A stretch of 64,000 nt of DNA, from contig NC_011894.1 in assembly GCF_000022085.1 (NCBI RefSeq), positions 5,540,001 to 5,604,000 on the forward strand. The letters are read 5' to 3'. Source of the DNA: Methylobacterium nodulans ORS 2060 (GTDB taxonomy: Bacteria; Pseudomonadota; Alphaproteobacteria; Rhizobiales; Beijerinckiaceae). Under the pieces are notes generated by a model that worked only from the letters and a program-made list of their open reading frames with translations, was not told the DNA's origin and searched no databases. Made by a program: the position numbers and the translations under genes. Each line of letters begins with the position of its first letter. The first letter of the stretch is position 1. This document shows positions 1 to 7,364 of this stretch, in pieces.

Positions 1-422
1 AACACGAAGGAGGTGAGCGTCGCATCGAGCGTGCGGGCGCCGAAGGCCGCGGCGAGGCGCATCGCCTCGACCCGGTGCTCGCCCCTGCCCGCCACCTTCA
101 CGAGGCAGAGCTCGCGCTCGAGCGACTCGCCCTGAAGCGTCAGGTCGACCACCCGGTGCACCGGCACCAGCCGGTCGAGCTGCGCCTTGATCTGGTCGAT
201 CACGGCGTTGGTGCCCGCGGTCACGATGGTGATGCGGGAGAGGTGCTGGGCGTGCTCGGTCTCCGAGACGGTCAGGCTCTCGATGTTGTAGCCGCGCCCC
301 GAGAATAGCCCGGCGATGCGGGCGAGCACGCCCGGCTCGTTGTCGACGATCACCGCCAGCGTGTGGCGGTTGATCGACTCGACCCGAACCGGCTCGGGGT
401 AGTGGGTGTTCATGGCGTTCAT
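1..422 (-). CDS. ilvN: Acetolactate synthase small (regulatory) subunit, 3' part outside window
   Basis: Regulatory subunit of acetohydroxyacid synthase, which carries valine feedback inhibition and activates the large subunit in isoleucine/valine/leucine synthesis. The visible 140 codons begin MNAMNTHY and contain the ACT-domain sequence HTLAVIVDNEPGVLARIAGL followed by FSGRGYNIESLTV, then the second half of the family fold (HRVVDLT, ELCLVKV). The C-terminal quarter lies beyond position 1. The start at 422 overlaps the stop of the DUF559 gene as ATGA; a second in-frame ATG is at 413. ilvB lies further upstream on the same strand, so this is an ilvB-x-ilvN arrangement. Identification is secure; the exact start is not. 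Confidence 0.95.
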   Translation of the reverse strand, partial: MNAMNTHYPEPVRVESINRHTLAVIVDNEPGVLARIAGLFSGRGYNIESLTVSETEHAQHLSRITIVTAGTNAVIDQIKAQLDRLVPVHRVVDLTLQGESLERELCLVKVAGRGEHRVEAMRLAAAFGARTLDATLTSFV

Positions 423-832
423 GGCGTCTCTCCACTCCGCTCTCCCGAGGCGGAGACGGGTCGGGGGATCGAAGATTCTGGGCCGGGATGCCCGGCCGGA
501 TGGAGCGCGGCCGAGATTCTGTTCAGGGCGGCGTCGAGGTCGGACAGAACCTCGTCGTTGCGGAAACGGATGAGCGCGAAGCCGGACCGCTCGATCTCCT
601 TGGTTCTCCGTGCGTCGTAGACGTCATGCCAATCGTGCTGGCGTCCGTCCAACTCCACGATCAGCTTCCGCTCGAAGCAGAGAAAGTCGACGGTGTAGAG
701 CAAGAACGGGGCTTGCCGGCGGAACTTCACCCCGTGCAAGCGCCGGCCGCGCAGCGCACGCCAGAGAACGTCCTCCGCCGAGGTCGCCTGCTGCCGCAGG
801 CTGCGCGCGAAACGCCGTGGCTCCCGGATCAT
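419..832 (-). CDS. DUF559 (Vsr-like endonuclease fold) protein between ilvB and ilvN
   Basis: A 137-residue protein of the DUF559 family, which has the very-short-patch-repair/restriction-endonuclease-like fold; the biological role is not established. Visible family features are the N-terminal helix RRFARSLRQQATSAEDVLWR, the strand KFRRQAPFLLYTVDFLCFER, and KLIVELDGRQHDWHDVYDARR with its acidic and Gln/His residues. I chose the ATG at 832 because the frame upstream to 964 only translates the palindromic repeat, giving a telltale proline-rich TPTPLPNGRG. The stop overlaps the ilvN start (ATGA), so it should be co-translated with ilvN. DUF559 genes are common repeat-associated singletons in Rhizobiales; a direct role in amino-acid synthesis is unlikely. 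Confidence 0.8.
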   Translation of the reverse strand: MIREPRRFARSLRQQATSAEDVLWRALRGRRLHGVKFRRQAPFLLYTVDFLCFERKLIVELDGRQHDWHDVYDARRTKEIERSGFALIRFRNDEVLSDLDAALNRISAALHPAGHPGPESSIPRPVSASGERSGETP

Positions 833-864
833 CCTGCACACCCATCGAGAGTGGCTTGCGGAGA

Positions 865-1020
865 GAACCCCTCTCCCGTTTGGGAGAGGGGTAGGGGTGA
901 GGGTGGAGACGGTGCAGCAAAAGGCCTGAACCGTGCCGCTGCCAGCGCGACGCTCAGCGTTCAACCCTGAACCCGCGCCACCCTCACCCCTGCCCCTCTC
1001 CCAAACGGGAGAGGGGTTCA
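865..1020. repeat. Inverted-repeat element, two 42-bp arms each with its own hairpin
   Basis: The arms at 865-906 and 979-1020 are reverse complements with one visible mismatch. Each arm holds a smaller palindrome, cccctctcccgtttgggaga and its continuation. The core between the arms carries tgaaccgtgccgctgccagc, which recurs with a few changes near 41242-41280 inside another element. It fills the gap between ilvB and the DUF559 gene, so it may act as a processing or termination structure inside the operon. Confidence 0.85.
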
Positions 1021-1028
1021 GCGCGGCA

Positions 1029-2810
1029 TCACACCAGGACCTTGCCTTCCTCGCTGATCACCGAGCCGAGATCGGCCCCCGTCTCGCCGAGATAATCCGA
1101 CAGGAGCATCTCGTTGTGCGCCTTGCCGGACGGGATCATCGGGAAGCAGTTCTCGGTCTTGTCGACGATGCAGTCGAAGATCACCGGGCCATCATAGTCC
1201 AGCATCTCCTGGATCGCCGCGTCGAGGTCGCCGGGCTTCTCGCAGCGGATGCCCTTGGCGCCATAGGCCTCGGCGAGCTTCACGAAGTCCGGCAGGCTCG
1301 CCGAGTAGCTCTCGGAGTAGCGCGAACCGTGCAGCAGCTCCTGCCACTGCCGCACCATGCCCATGTACTCGTTGTTGAGAATGAAGATCTTGACCGGCAG
1401 GCGGTACTGCACGGCGGTCGACATCTCCTGCATGTTCATCAGGATCGAGGCCTCGCCCGCGATGTCGATCACCAGCGCGCCCGGATGGGCGAGCTGGGTG
1501 CCGATCGCCGCCGGCAGGCCATACCCCATGGTGCCGAGGCCGCCGGAGGTCATCCAGCGGTTCGGCTCCTCGAACTTATAGTACTGGGCCGCCCACATCT
1601 GGTGCTGGCCGACCTCAGTGGTGACGTAGGTCTCGCGGTTCTTGGTCGCCTCGTAGAGGCGCTGGACCGCGTATTGCGGCTTGATGGTGGTGCCGGAGGG
1701 CCAGTAGCCGAGGCATTCGCGCGCCTTCCAGCCGTTGATCTTCGACAGCCACTCGGTCAGCCGCCCCTTGTCGGGCTCCGGCGTGACCGCCCGCCACTCC
1801 TTGAGCATGTCGGCGAGCACGGAGGCGCAGTCGCCCAGGATGCCGATATCGGCCTTCACGTTCTTGTTGATCGAGGAGGCATCGATGTCGACATGGATCT
1901 TCTTCGAGAACGGCGAGAAGGCGTCGAGGCGGCCGGTGATGCGGTCGTCGAAGCGCGCGCCGATGCAGATCATCAGGTCGCATTCGTGCATGGCGAGGTT
2001 GGCCTCGTAGGTCCCATGCATGCCGAGCATGCCGAGGAACTGCGGGTCCGACCCCGGATAGGCGCCGAGGCCCATCAGCGTCGAGGTGATCGGAAAGCCC
2101 GTGGCGCGCACGAGCTCGCGCAGGAGCCGCGAGGCTTCCGGGCCCGAATTGATGACGCCGCCGCCGGTGTAGAAGACGGGCCGGCGGGCCCCCGCCATCA
2201 GGGCCACCGCGGCGCGGATCTTCGCCAGATCGCCATGGATCGTCGGCCGGTAGGTCTTGTGGCCGTTCTCGACCGGGCGGCGGTAGAGGCCGCTCGCGAA
2301 CTGGATGTCCTTCGGCAGGTCGACGACGACGGGGCCGGGGCGGCCATGCGAGGCGACGTAGAAGGCCTCGTGCAGGATGCGCGGCAGGTCCTCGATCGAT
2401 TTGACCAGATAGTTGTGCTTCGTGCAGCTGCGCGTGATGCCGACCGTGTCGCATTCCTGGAACGCGTCGGAGCCGATGAGATGCGTCGGAACCTGGCCGG
2501 TGATGCAGACGAGCGGGATCGAGTCGAGGAGCGCGTCGGTGAGGCCGGTGATCACGTTGGTGGCGCCGGGACCGGAGGTGACGAGGACGCAGCCGACCTT
2601 GCCGGAGGAGCGCGCATAGCCCTCTGCGGCGTGCACTGCGCCCTGCTCGTGGCGGACCAGCACGTGCTTGACGCTGTCCTGGTGGAAGAGCGCATCGTAG
2701 ATCGGCAGCACCGCCCCGCCCGGATAGCCGAACAGCGTGTCGACGCCCTGATCCTGCAGGGCCCGGATCACCATCTCGGCACCGGTCATGACCTCGCCTG
2801 CACCCATCAT
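1029..2810 (-). CDS. ilvB: Acetolactate synthase large subunit
   Basis: Catalytic, thiamine-diphosphate-dependent subunit that condenses pyruvate with pyruvate or 2-ketobutyrate, the first common step of branched-chain amino-acid synthesis. About 593 residues, the usual family length. Seen in order: N-terminal [15 protein letters not shown] and the activating-glutamate segment [14 protein letters not shown]; the central FAD/regulatory domain ([24 protein letters not shown]); and the C-terminal ThDP domain ([37 protein letters not shown]). The usual GD(G/A)S metal-binding start reads GEAS here, an Asp-to-Glu change worth noting. Start: two adjacent ATGs at 2810 and 2807 sit right after ggagaagg. 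A leader peptide and terminator precede it, suggesting attenuation. Confidence 0.97.
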   Translation of the reverse strand: MMGAGEVMTGAEMVIRALQDQGVDTLFGYPGGAVLPIYDALFHQDSVKHVLVRHEQGAVHAAEGYARSSGKVGCVLVTSGPGATNVITGLTDALLDSIPLVCITGQVPTHLIGSDAFQECDTVGITRSCTKHNYLVKSIEDLPRILHEAFYVASHGRPGPVVVDLPKDIQFASGLYRRPVENGHKTYRPTIHGDLAKIRAAVALMAGARRPVFYTGGGVINSGPEASRLLRELVRATGFPITSTLMGLGAYPGSDPQFLGMLGMHGTYEANLAMHECDLMICIGARFDDRITGRLDAFSPFSKKIHVDIDASSINKNVKADIGILGDCASVLADMLKEWRAVTPEPDKGRLTEWLSKINGWKARECLGYWPSGTTIKPQYAVQRLYEATKNRETYVTTEVGQHQMWAAQYYKFEEPNRWMTSGGLGTMGYGLPAAIGTQLAHPGALVIDIAGEASILMNMQEMSTAVQYRLPVKIFILNNEYMGMVRQWQELLHGSRYSESYSASLPDFVKLAEAYGAKGIRCEKPGDLDAAIQEMLDYDGPVIFDCIVDKTENCFPMIPSGKAHNEMLLSDYLGETGADLGSVISEEGKVLV

Positions 2811-2860
2811 CCTTCTCCCTTGCACCGGTCTCGTCTCGTGCAGCGGTCCGTTCAGGCAAC

Positions 2861-2883
2861 AAAAAAGGGCCCCGAAGGACCCT
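2861..2883 (-). terminator. Intrinsic terminator (attenuator) in the ilvB leader
   Basis: Read on the minus strand: agggtcc, loop ttcg, ggccct with one G-T pair in the 7-bp stem, then a run of T. It lies between the leader peptide and the ilvB start, about 50 bases before ilvB, where premature termination would switch the operon off. Confidence 0.75.
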
Positions 2884-2914
2884 GCATGCGCCACCGCCGG
2901 GCACACGGGCTATC

Positions 2915-2965
2915 TCAAGCCCGCCCCGTCCGTGGCGCCCACCCTACAATAAGAACCGCGCGCAT
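2915..2965 (-). CDS. ilv leader peptide (attenuation)
   Basis: A 16-residue reading frame, MRAVLIVGWAPRTGRA, with a Val-Leu-Ile-Val run, the amino acids made by the downstream pathway. It starts at an ATG preceded by ggaag about 12 bases upstream. Its stop falls within a sequence that can fold (gggctatctcaagccc on the plus strand), followed by the terminator at 2861-2883 and then ilvB. This is the textbook layout of branched-chain amino-acid operon attenuation: ribosome stalling at regulatory codons favours an antiterminator. The peptide is too short to be found by length-based gene calling. Its function is inferred from composition and position. Confidence 0.75.
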   Translation of the reverse strand: MRAVLIVGWAPRTGRA

Positions 2966-3155
2966 GCCGCGTCGAACCTTCCCGAAAAAGTGGCGCGGAC
3001 CCTACGCGCCCGGATCCCGGCGGTCAACCGGAAATCCGGTCCGTCTGGTAACCGGATCGCCTTCGACTTTGGGGGCAGGACGGCGGCGACGGTTGGATTT
3101 CTCCCGCCCGCCCCTATCTGGGCCGCAGGTTCAGGTTTCACTCAGGGTCAACACG
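2966..3155. promoter_or_regulatory. Divergent intergenic region, ilv leader / chemosensory operon
   Basis: These 190 bases separate the ilv leader (minus) from the first cheW (plus) and must hold both promoters. I could not pick convincing -35/-10 boxes. No large repeat is seen here. Confidence 0.4.
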
Positions 3156-3650
3156 ATGGCGGGGGCAGCGGCCTTCCTGGTGGTCGACGTCGCCGGCACG
3201 GGCTGCGCAGTGCCGCGCGAGGCGGTGCGCGAGATCCTGCCCCTGCCCCGCCTGTGGCGCCCGCCCGGCGTGCCGGCCGCCCTCGCAGGCTTCTTCAATC
3301 TCGGCGGCGGCGCGGTGCCGGTCTTGGACCTCGCGGCACTGTTCGGGCTGTCGCCGGGGGCCGACGCCGGCCGTCCGATGATCTACCGCCACCTCCTGCT
3401 CGTCGGGGAGGAGGCGCCGCTCGCCCTCCTCGTCGACCGGGTCACCGATCTCGTCACGGTGGCGCAGGATTGCGTGACCCCGGTGGCGGCGGGCACGGCG
3501 CTCAACGGCTGCGTGGCGGCGGAGATCCGCCTCGGCGAGCGCCTGCTCCACGGGCTCGACGTCGCCCGGATCCTCCTCACCGAGGAGCGCGAGCGCCTCG
3601 ACGCCCAGACCCGCGCCGCGCAGGACCGTCTCGCCGAATGGGCCGCCTGA
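3156..3650 (+). CDS. cheW: CheW-type coupling protein (first copy)
   Basis: A 164-residue CheW-domain scaffold that links the receptor to the CheA kinase. Visible family features are FLVVDVAGTGCAVPREAVRE at the N-terminus, a hydrophobic strand FNLGGGAVPVLDLAALFG, then RHLLLVGEEAPLALLVDRVT and a final strand around LHGLDVARILLTEE. The C-terminus ends in a short charged helix. It is the first gene of the chemosensory operon and its 3' end overlaps cheR (start 3638), consistent with translational coupling. In Wsp-type systems two CheW proteins flank the CheR gene, as here (WspB/WspD positions). Start ATG at 3156 is the first in-frame start with no coding conservation upstream. Confidence 0.9.
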   Translation: MAGAAAFLVVDVAGTGCAVPREAVREILPLPRLWRPPGVPAALAGFFNLGGGAVPVLDLAALFGLSPGADAGRPMIYRHLLLVGEEAPLALLVDRVTDLVTVAQDCVTPVAAGTALNGCVAAEIRLGERLLHGLDVARILLTEERERLDAQTRAAQDRLAEWAA

Positions 3651-5062
3651 CCCCGCGGGCGCCGACGGACGACCCGGCCTTCGCGACGCTGAAGGCGGCG
3701 ATCGTCGCGCGCACCGGCCACCATTACTACGCCGACAAGGACGACCTGCTCTGGGAACGGCTGCGGCCGCGGCTGCGTGCGGCCGCCGCGCCGGATGCGG
3801 CGGCCTATCTCGCCGTGCTGCGGGAGTCGCAGGCCGAGTGGGAGGCGCTCGAAGCCGAGATCACCATCGGCGAGACCTTCTTCTTCCGCTACGCGGAGCA
3901 GTTCGCGGCCCTGCGCCGCACAATCCTGCCCGAGCGCATCGCGGCCCAGGCTTCGGCGCGGCGGCTGCGCATCTGGAGCGCGGGCTGCTCGACCGGCCCC
4001 GAGACCTACTCGATCGCCATCCTGCTGCACGAGCTGCTCGGGGAACGGCTGCCCGAGTGGCGCATCGCGCTCACCGGCACCGACATCAACCGCGACGTGC
4101 TGGCGGTGGCGCGCAAGGCCGAGTACGGCGCCTGGGCCCTGCGCAGCCTGTCGCCCGAGGAGCGGGCGCGCTATTTCCGCCGCGGGACGCGCGACAACAC
4201 CGTCGCGCTGCGCCCGGAATTCCGCGGCCTCGCCCGCTTCGAGCCGCAGAACCTGCTCCATCTCGTCGACGGCACCGCCTCGCTCGCCTTCACCGACTAC
4301 GACCTCATCCTGTGCCGCAACGTGCTGATCTACTTCCACCCCGATACGGTGACGGCCGTCGTGCGGGCGCTGGCGAGCCGGCTGCGCCCCGGGGGCTGGC
4401 TGCTGCTCGGCCATGCGGAGCCGAACCCGGCCTTCGCCGAGATCCTGCGCCCGGTGAGCCTGCCCGGCACCGCCGCCTACCGGCGGCCGGAGGGCGAGGA
4501 TCCGGAGCCCCCGCCGCCCGACCCCGCCCCGCCGGAACCGGCCGTGCCGGCCCGGGTCCCGCCGCGCCCCTTGCGCGCCCCGTCCCGCGCCGGGACGGGG
4601 CACGCCACCCCGCCGCGCGCCGTCCCGGCGCGGATGCCCTCGCCCGGCCCGGCCCGGCCACCCGACGGGGACAGGCTCGCCGCCGTGCGGGCGCTCGCCG
4701 ATGCGGGCGACCTCGATGCGAGCTGGAATGCCTGCCGCACCGCCCTCCAGGCGGAGCCGACGGATGCGCGTCTGCGCTTCTACGAGGGACTCCTCGCCCG
4801 GGCGCGGGCGCGACCGGAGGAGGCCGAGCGTGCCTTCCGCGGCGCGGTCTACCTCGATAGGGGCTTCGTGATGGCCCATTACCACCTCGGCCTGACGCTC
4901 ATCGCCGCCGGCCGGGTCGAGGCCGGGCGCCGCGCGGTCGCGAATGCGCTGCGACTCGCCGCGGGCCTCGCCGCCGATGCCGAATTGCCGGAGGGCGACG
5001 GCCTCACCGCGGCGCGCCTCGCGGATGCGGCGCGGCCCCTGCTCGACGGGGTGACGGCATGA
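3638..5062 (+). CDS. cheR: CheR methyltransferase with C-terminal TPR repeats
   Basis: SAM-dependent methyltransferase that methylates receptor glutamates for adaptation. In the 474 residues: CheR N-terminal helical domain (1-65, HHYYADKDDLLWERLRPRL), then TIGETFFFR, the SAM-binding segment RIWSAGCSTGPETYSIAILL (about 110-130), GTDINRDVLAVARKAEYG and YDLILCRNVLIYFHPDTV. A Pro-rich linker (about 285-345) leads to two or three TPR-like helix pairs (LDASWNACRTALQAEPTDAR, AERAFRGAVYLDRGFVMAHY). The CheR-linker-TPR layout is that of WspC/FrzF-like proteins, where the TPR tunes receptor access. It overlaps cheW at the 5' end and the second cheW by ATGA at the 3' end. Confidence 0.93.
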   Translation: MGRLTPRAPTDDPAFATLKAAIVARTGHHYYADKDDLLWERLRPRLRAAAAPDAAAYLAVLRESQAEWEALEAEITIGETFFFRYAEQFAALRRTILPERIAAQASARRLRIWSAGCSTGPETYSIAILLHELLGERLPEWRIALTGTDINRDVLAVARKAEYGAWALRSLSPEERARYFRRGTRDNTVALRPEFRGLARFEPQNLLHLVDGTASLAFTDYDLILCRNVLIYFHPDTVTAVVRALASRLRPGGWLLLGHAEPNPAFAEILRPVSLPGTAAYRRPEGEDPEPPPPDPAPPEPAVPARVPPRPLRAPSRAGTGHATPPRAVPARMPSPGPARPPDGDRLAAVRALADAGDLDASWNACRTALQAEPTDARLRFYEGLLARARARPEEAERAFRGAVYLDRGFVMAHYHLGLTLIAAGRVEAGRRAVANALRLAAGLAADAELPEGDGLTAARLADAARPLLDGVTA

Positions 5063-5631
5063 CGGGCTCGTCTCCGCGACCCGCCGGACCCGTGCGGCCG
5101 GACGCCGAATCGGCGCTCGGCGCGGCCCGGATCGAGGCGCTCCTCGACGCGCGCAGCCGCGCGCTGGCGGAGCGCGGCCGGGCGCCCGCCGAGACGCGCG
5201 CCCGGCGCCGCGTGCTCCTCTGCCGGCTCGGGCCCGAGCGGTTCGGCCTCCCCCTCGGTGCCGTGGCGGAGGTGGCGCCGTACCGGGCCTGCACGCCGGT
5301 CCCCGGCGCGCCCCCCGCCCTTCTCGGCCTGTCGGGTCGGGGCGGCGCGCTCCTGAGCGTCATCGATCTCGCGACCGTCCTGAACCTGCCGGCCCCGGCC
5401 TCGGACGGGCCGGCCCACCTCGTCGTCCTGCGGCGGGAGAGCCCGCGCATCGGCCTTCGCGTCGAGCGAGCGCTCGCCGTCCTGGACGCGCTCGTCGAGG
5501 ACAGCCCCGCGCCGCCGGGGCGGCCCATCAGCGGCCATGCCCGGGCGGGCGCGGAGGATGCGGAGGGCTTCGCCCTCCTCGACCTCCAGGCCCTGCTGCA
5601 ACCCTTCCTCGGTGCCGCGCCGAGAGCCTGA
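5059..5631 (+). CDS. cheW: CheW-type coupling protein (second copy)
   Basis: A 190-residue coupling protein with a 50-residue N-terminal extension rich in Ala and Arg ahead of the CheW fold. The CheW part begins RRVLLCRLGPERFGLPLGAV and continues with LLGLSGRGGALLSVIDLATV and PAHLVVLRRESPRIGLRVER. It ends in a hydrophobic helix FALLDLQALLQPFLG. Extended CheW proteins of this sort occupy the WspD position in Wsp-like operons. The start overlaps the cheR stop (ATGA). The N-terminal extension has no recognisable domain. Both CheW proteins presumably bind the MCP and the P5 domain of the CheA downstream. Confidence 0.88.
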   Translation: MTGSSPRPAGPVRPDAESALGAARIEALLDARSRALAERGRAPAETRARRRVLLCRLGPERFGLPLGAVAEVAPYRACTPVPGAPPALLGLSGRGGALLSVIDLATVLNLPAPASDGPAHLVVLRRESPRIGLRVERALAVLDALVEDSPAPPGRPISGHARAGAEDAEGFALLDLQALLQPFLGAAPRA

Positions 5632-5652
5632 TCCCCCTGTCCTCCGGAGCCT

Positions 5653-7338
5653 GTGACCAGCGTGTCGATCTCGATCGGGAACCGCATCCTCCTCGGCTTC
5701 ACCGCCGTCATCTTGGTGATCCTGGCGCTCGGCCTCTACGCGCTCGCCCAGATCGGCGAGGTGCGCCGCTCCACCGACCTCATCGTCAGCCGCGACCTCG
5801 CGGTGATGCATCAGCTGGAGGGCATCCGGGAGGGGCAGCGCCGGATGAGCGACCTGCACGACGAGGCGACCACCCGCTTCTTCCTGCGCGCGCTCAACCG
5901 CGAGGTCCCGGCCAAGGAAGAGCCGACCATCGGCTGGCGCCGGGCCGCATCCGCCACCGAGACGGCGCTCGCGGGCGCGATCACCAACGTGAACGAGTAC
6001 CGCACCCAATCCCAGTCGGCGGAGCGCGCCGCCGCGTGGCAGCGCATCGGCGAGATCCTCACTGCCGCGGGCGTGGAGCTGCGCGGCATCCGCACCACCA
6101 CCGAGCGGCAGTTCCAGGCCCTCGACGCCAGCGACCTCGCGACCGTCCAGAGCGCGGAGACGGCCCTCGAGCAGGCGAAGGAGAGCTTCGTGCGCACGAT
6201 GGCCTCGGCCCGCGAGGCCCTGGACGAGGCCATCGCGGCGGGCCAGCGCCGCGTCGGGGAGGTCTACGAGGAGAGTCGCATCTCGACCATGGCGGCGCTC
6301 GCCACCTGCGTGGTGATGGCGCTCGCCATCACCGGGCTGATCCGCCGCTCGGTGTCGCGGCCGCTCGAGAGCGTGATGGCCTTCGTCGGCCGGATCGGCG
6401 AGGGCGACCTCACGGGCCGGATCGCCGACGCGAGCCGCGACGAGTTCGGGCGCCTCGGCAGCGTGCTGAACCAGATGGTGGAGGGCCTGCGCCAGCTCGC
6501 CAGCCAGAACCGCGCCGCGACCGCGAACCTCAATGCCGCCGCGGCGGAGATCCGCGCCTCGGCCCAGGAGCAGGCGGCGAGCGTCGAGGAGCAGTTCGCC
6601 GCCGTGCAGGAGACCGCCGCCACCGTCGACGAGATCACCCATGCGGGCGCCCAGATCGGCAAGCGCGCCCAGGAGGTCATCGCCACCGCCCAGGCCACCG
6701 CCCAGACCTCGCAGGCGGGCCTGCGCGCCGTCGACGAGACGGCCCGCGCCATGGATGCCATCCGCGAGCAGAGCGAGGCGGTGGCCGGCAACATCGTGGC
6801 GCTCAGCGAGAAGACCCAGGCCATCGGGGAGATCATCGCCACGGTCAACGACGTCTCGGAGCGCACGCATCTCCTCGCCCTCAATGCCGCCATCGAGGCG
6901 GCGGCGGCGGGCGAGTCCGGCCGCAGCTTCGCCGTGGTGGCGAGCGAGATGAAGGCGCTCGCCGATCAGGCCAAGGAATCCACGGCCCAAGTGCGGGCGC
7001 TCCTCGGCGACATCCAGCGGGGCATCAATTCCTCCGTGATGCTGACCGAGGAGGCCGTGAAGCGCGTGGCGCTCGGCAAGGAGCGCTCCGACACCACCCA
7101 CGCGACCATCGAGGAGATCACCGCCCGGGTGCAGGAGAGCGTGCAGACCTTCCAGCAGATCGTCGCCTCGACGAACCAGCAGCAGCTCGGCATCGAGCAG
7201 GTGATGGGCGCGCTCCAGAACATCCGGCAGGCTAGCCAGCAGACCGCCGCCGGCACAAGGCAGGTGGAGACCGCGGCGGCGAATCTCAGCGAGCTCGCGA
7301 CGGCGCTGACCGCGCTGGCCGAGCGGTACCGGCTGTAG
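5653..7338 (+). CDS. Methyl-accepting chemotaxis protein (membrane chemoreceptor)
   Basis: Transmembrane receptor of the cluster, 561 residues. TM1 is about residues 11-33, an all-helical periplasmic sensor about 34-210 (four-helix-bundle-like, no cache-type motif seen), TM2 about 211-231, HAMP about 232-285, then a long cytoplasmic coiled coil with the hairpin tip around [20 protein letters not shown] and [15 protein letters not shown]. Methylatable Glu/Gln pairs are plausible in the flanking helices ([14 protein letters not shown]). There is no C-terminal tethering pentapeptide, so CheR recruitment may depend on its TPR. Start is a GTG at 5653 after gga-rich sequence. Topology resembles WspA more than classic flagellar receptors. 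Confidence 0.93.
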   Translation: MTSVSISIGNRILLGFTAVILVILALGLYALAQIGEVRRSTDLIVSRDLAVMHQLEGIREGQRRMSDLHDEATTRFFLRALNREVPAKEEPTIGWRRAASATETALAGAITNVNEYRTQSQSAERAAAWQRIGEILTAAGVELRGIRTTTERQFQALDASDLATVQSAETALEQAKESFVRTMASAREALDEAIAAGQRRVGEVYEESRISTMAALATCVVMALAITGLIRRSVSRPLESVMAFVGRIGEGDLTGRIADASRDEFGRLGSVLNQMVEGLRQLASQNRAATANLNAAAAEIRASAQEQAASVEEQFAAVQETAATVDEITHAGAQIGKRAQEVIATAQATAQTSQAGLRAVDETARAMDAIREQSEAVAGNIVALSEKTQAIGEIIATVNDVSERTHLLALNAAIEAAAAGESGRSFAVVASEMKALADQAKESTAQVRALLGDIQRGINSSVMLTEEAVKRVALGKERSDTTHATIEEITARVQESVQTFQQIVASTNQQQLGIEQVMGALQNIRQASQQTAAGTRQVETAAANLSELATALTALAERYRL

Positions 7339-7364
7339 GGACGGCCGGCCGAGGAGGCGCCCGG

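Noticed and set aside
833..964. N-terminal extension of the DUF559 protein
   Set aside because: It translates the palindromic repeat and gives the usual repeat-derived TPTPLPNGRG.
865..1020. CRISPR-like alternation of short repeats
   Set aside because: The copies are inverted arms of one element, with no regular spacers.
933..3155. A plus-strand frame continuous with the first cheW and running back over ilvB
   Set aside because: It is the antisense of ilvB; only the part from 3156 shows CheW conservation.
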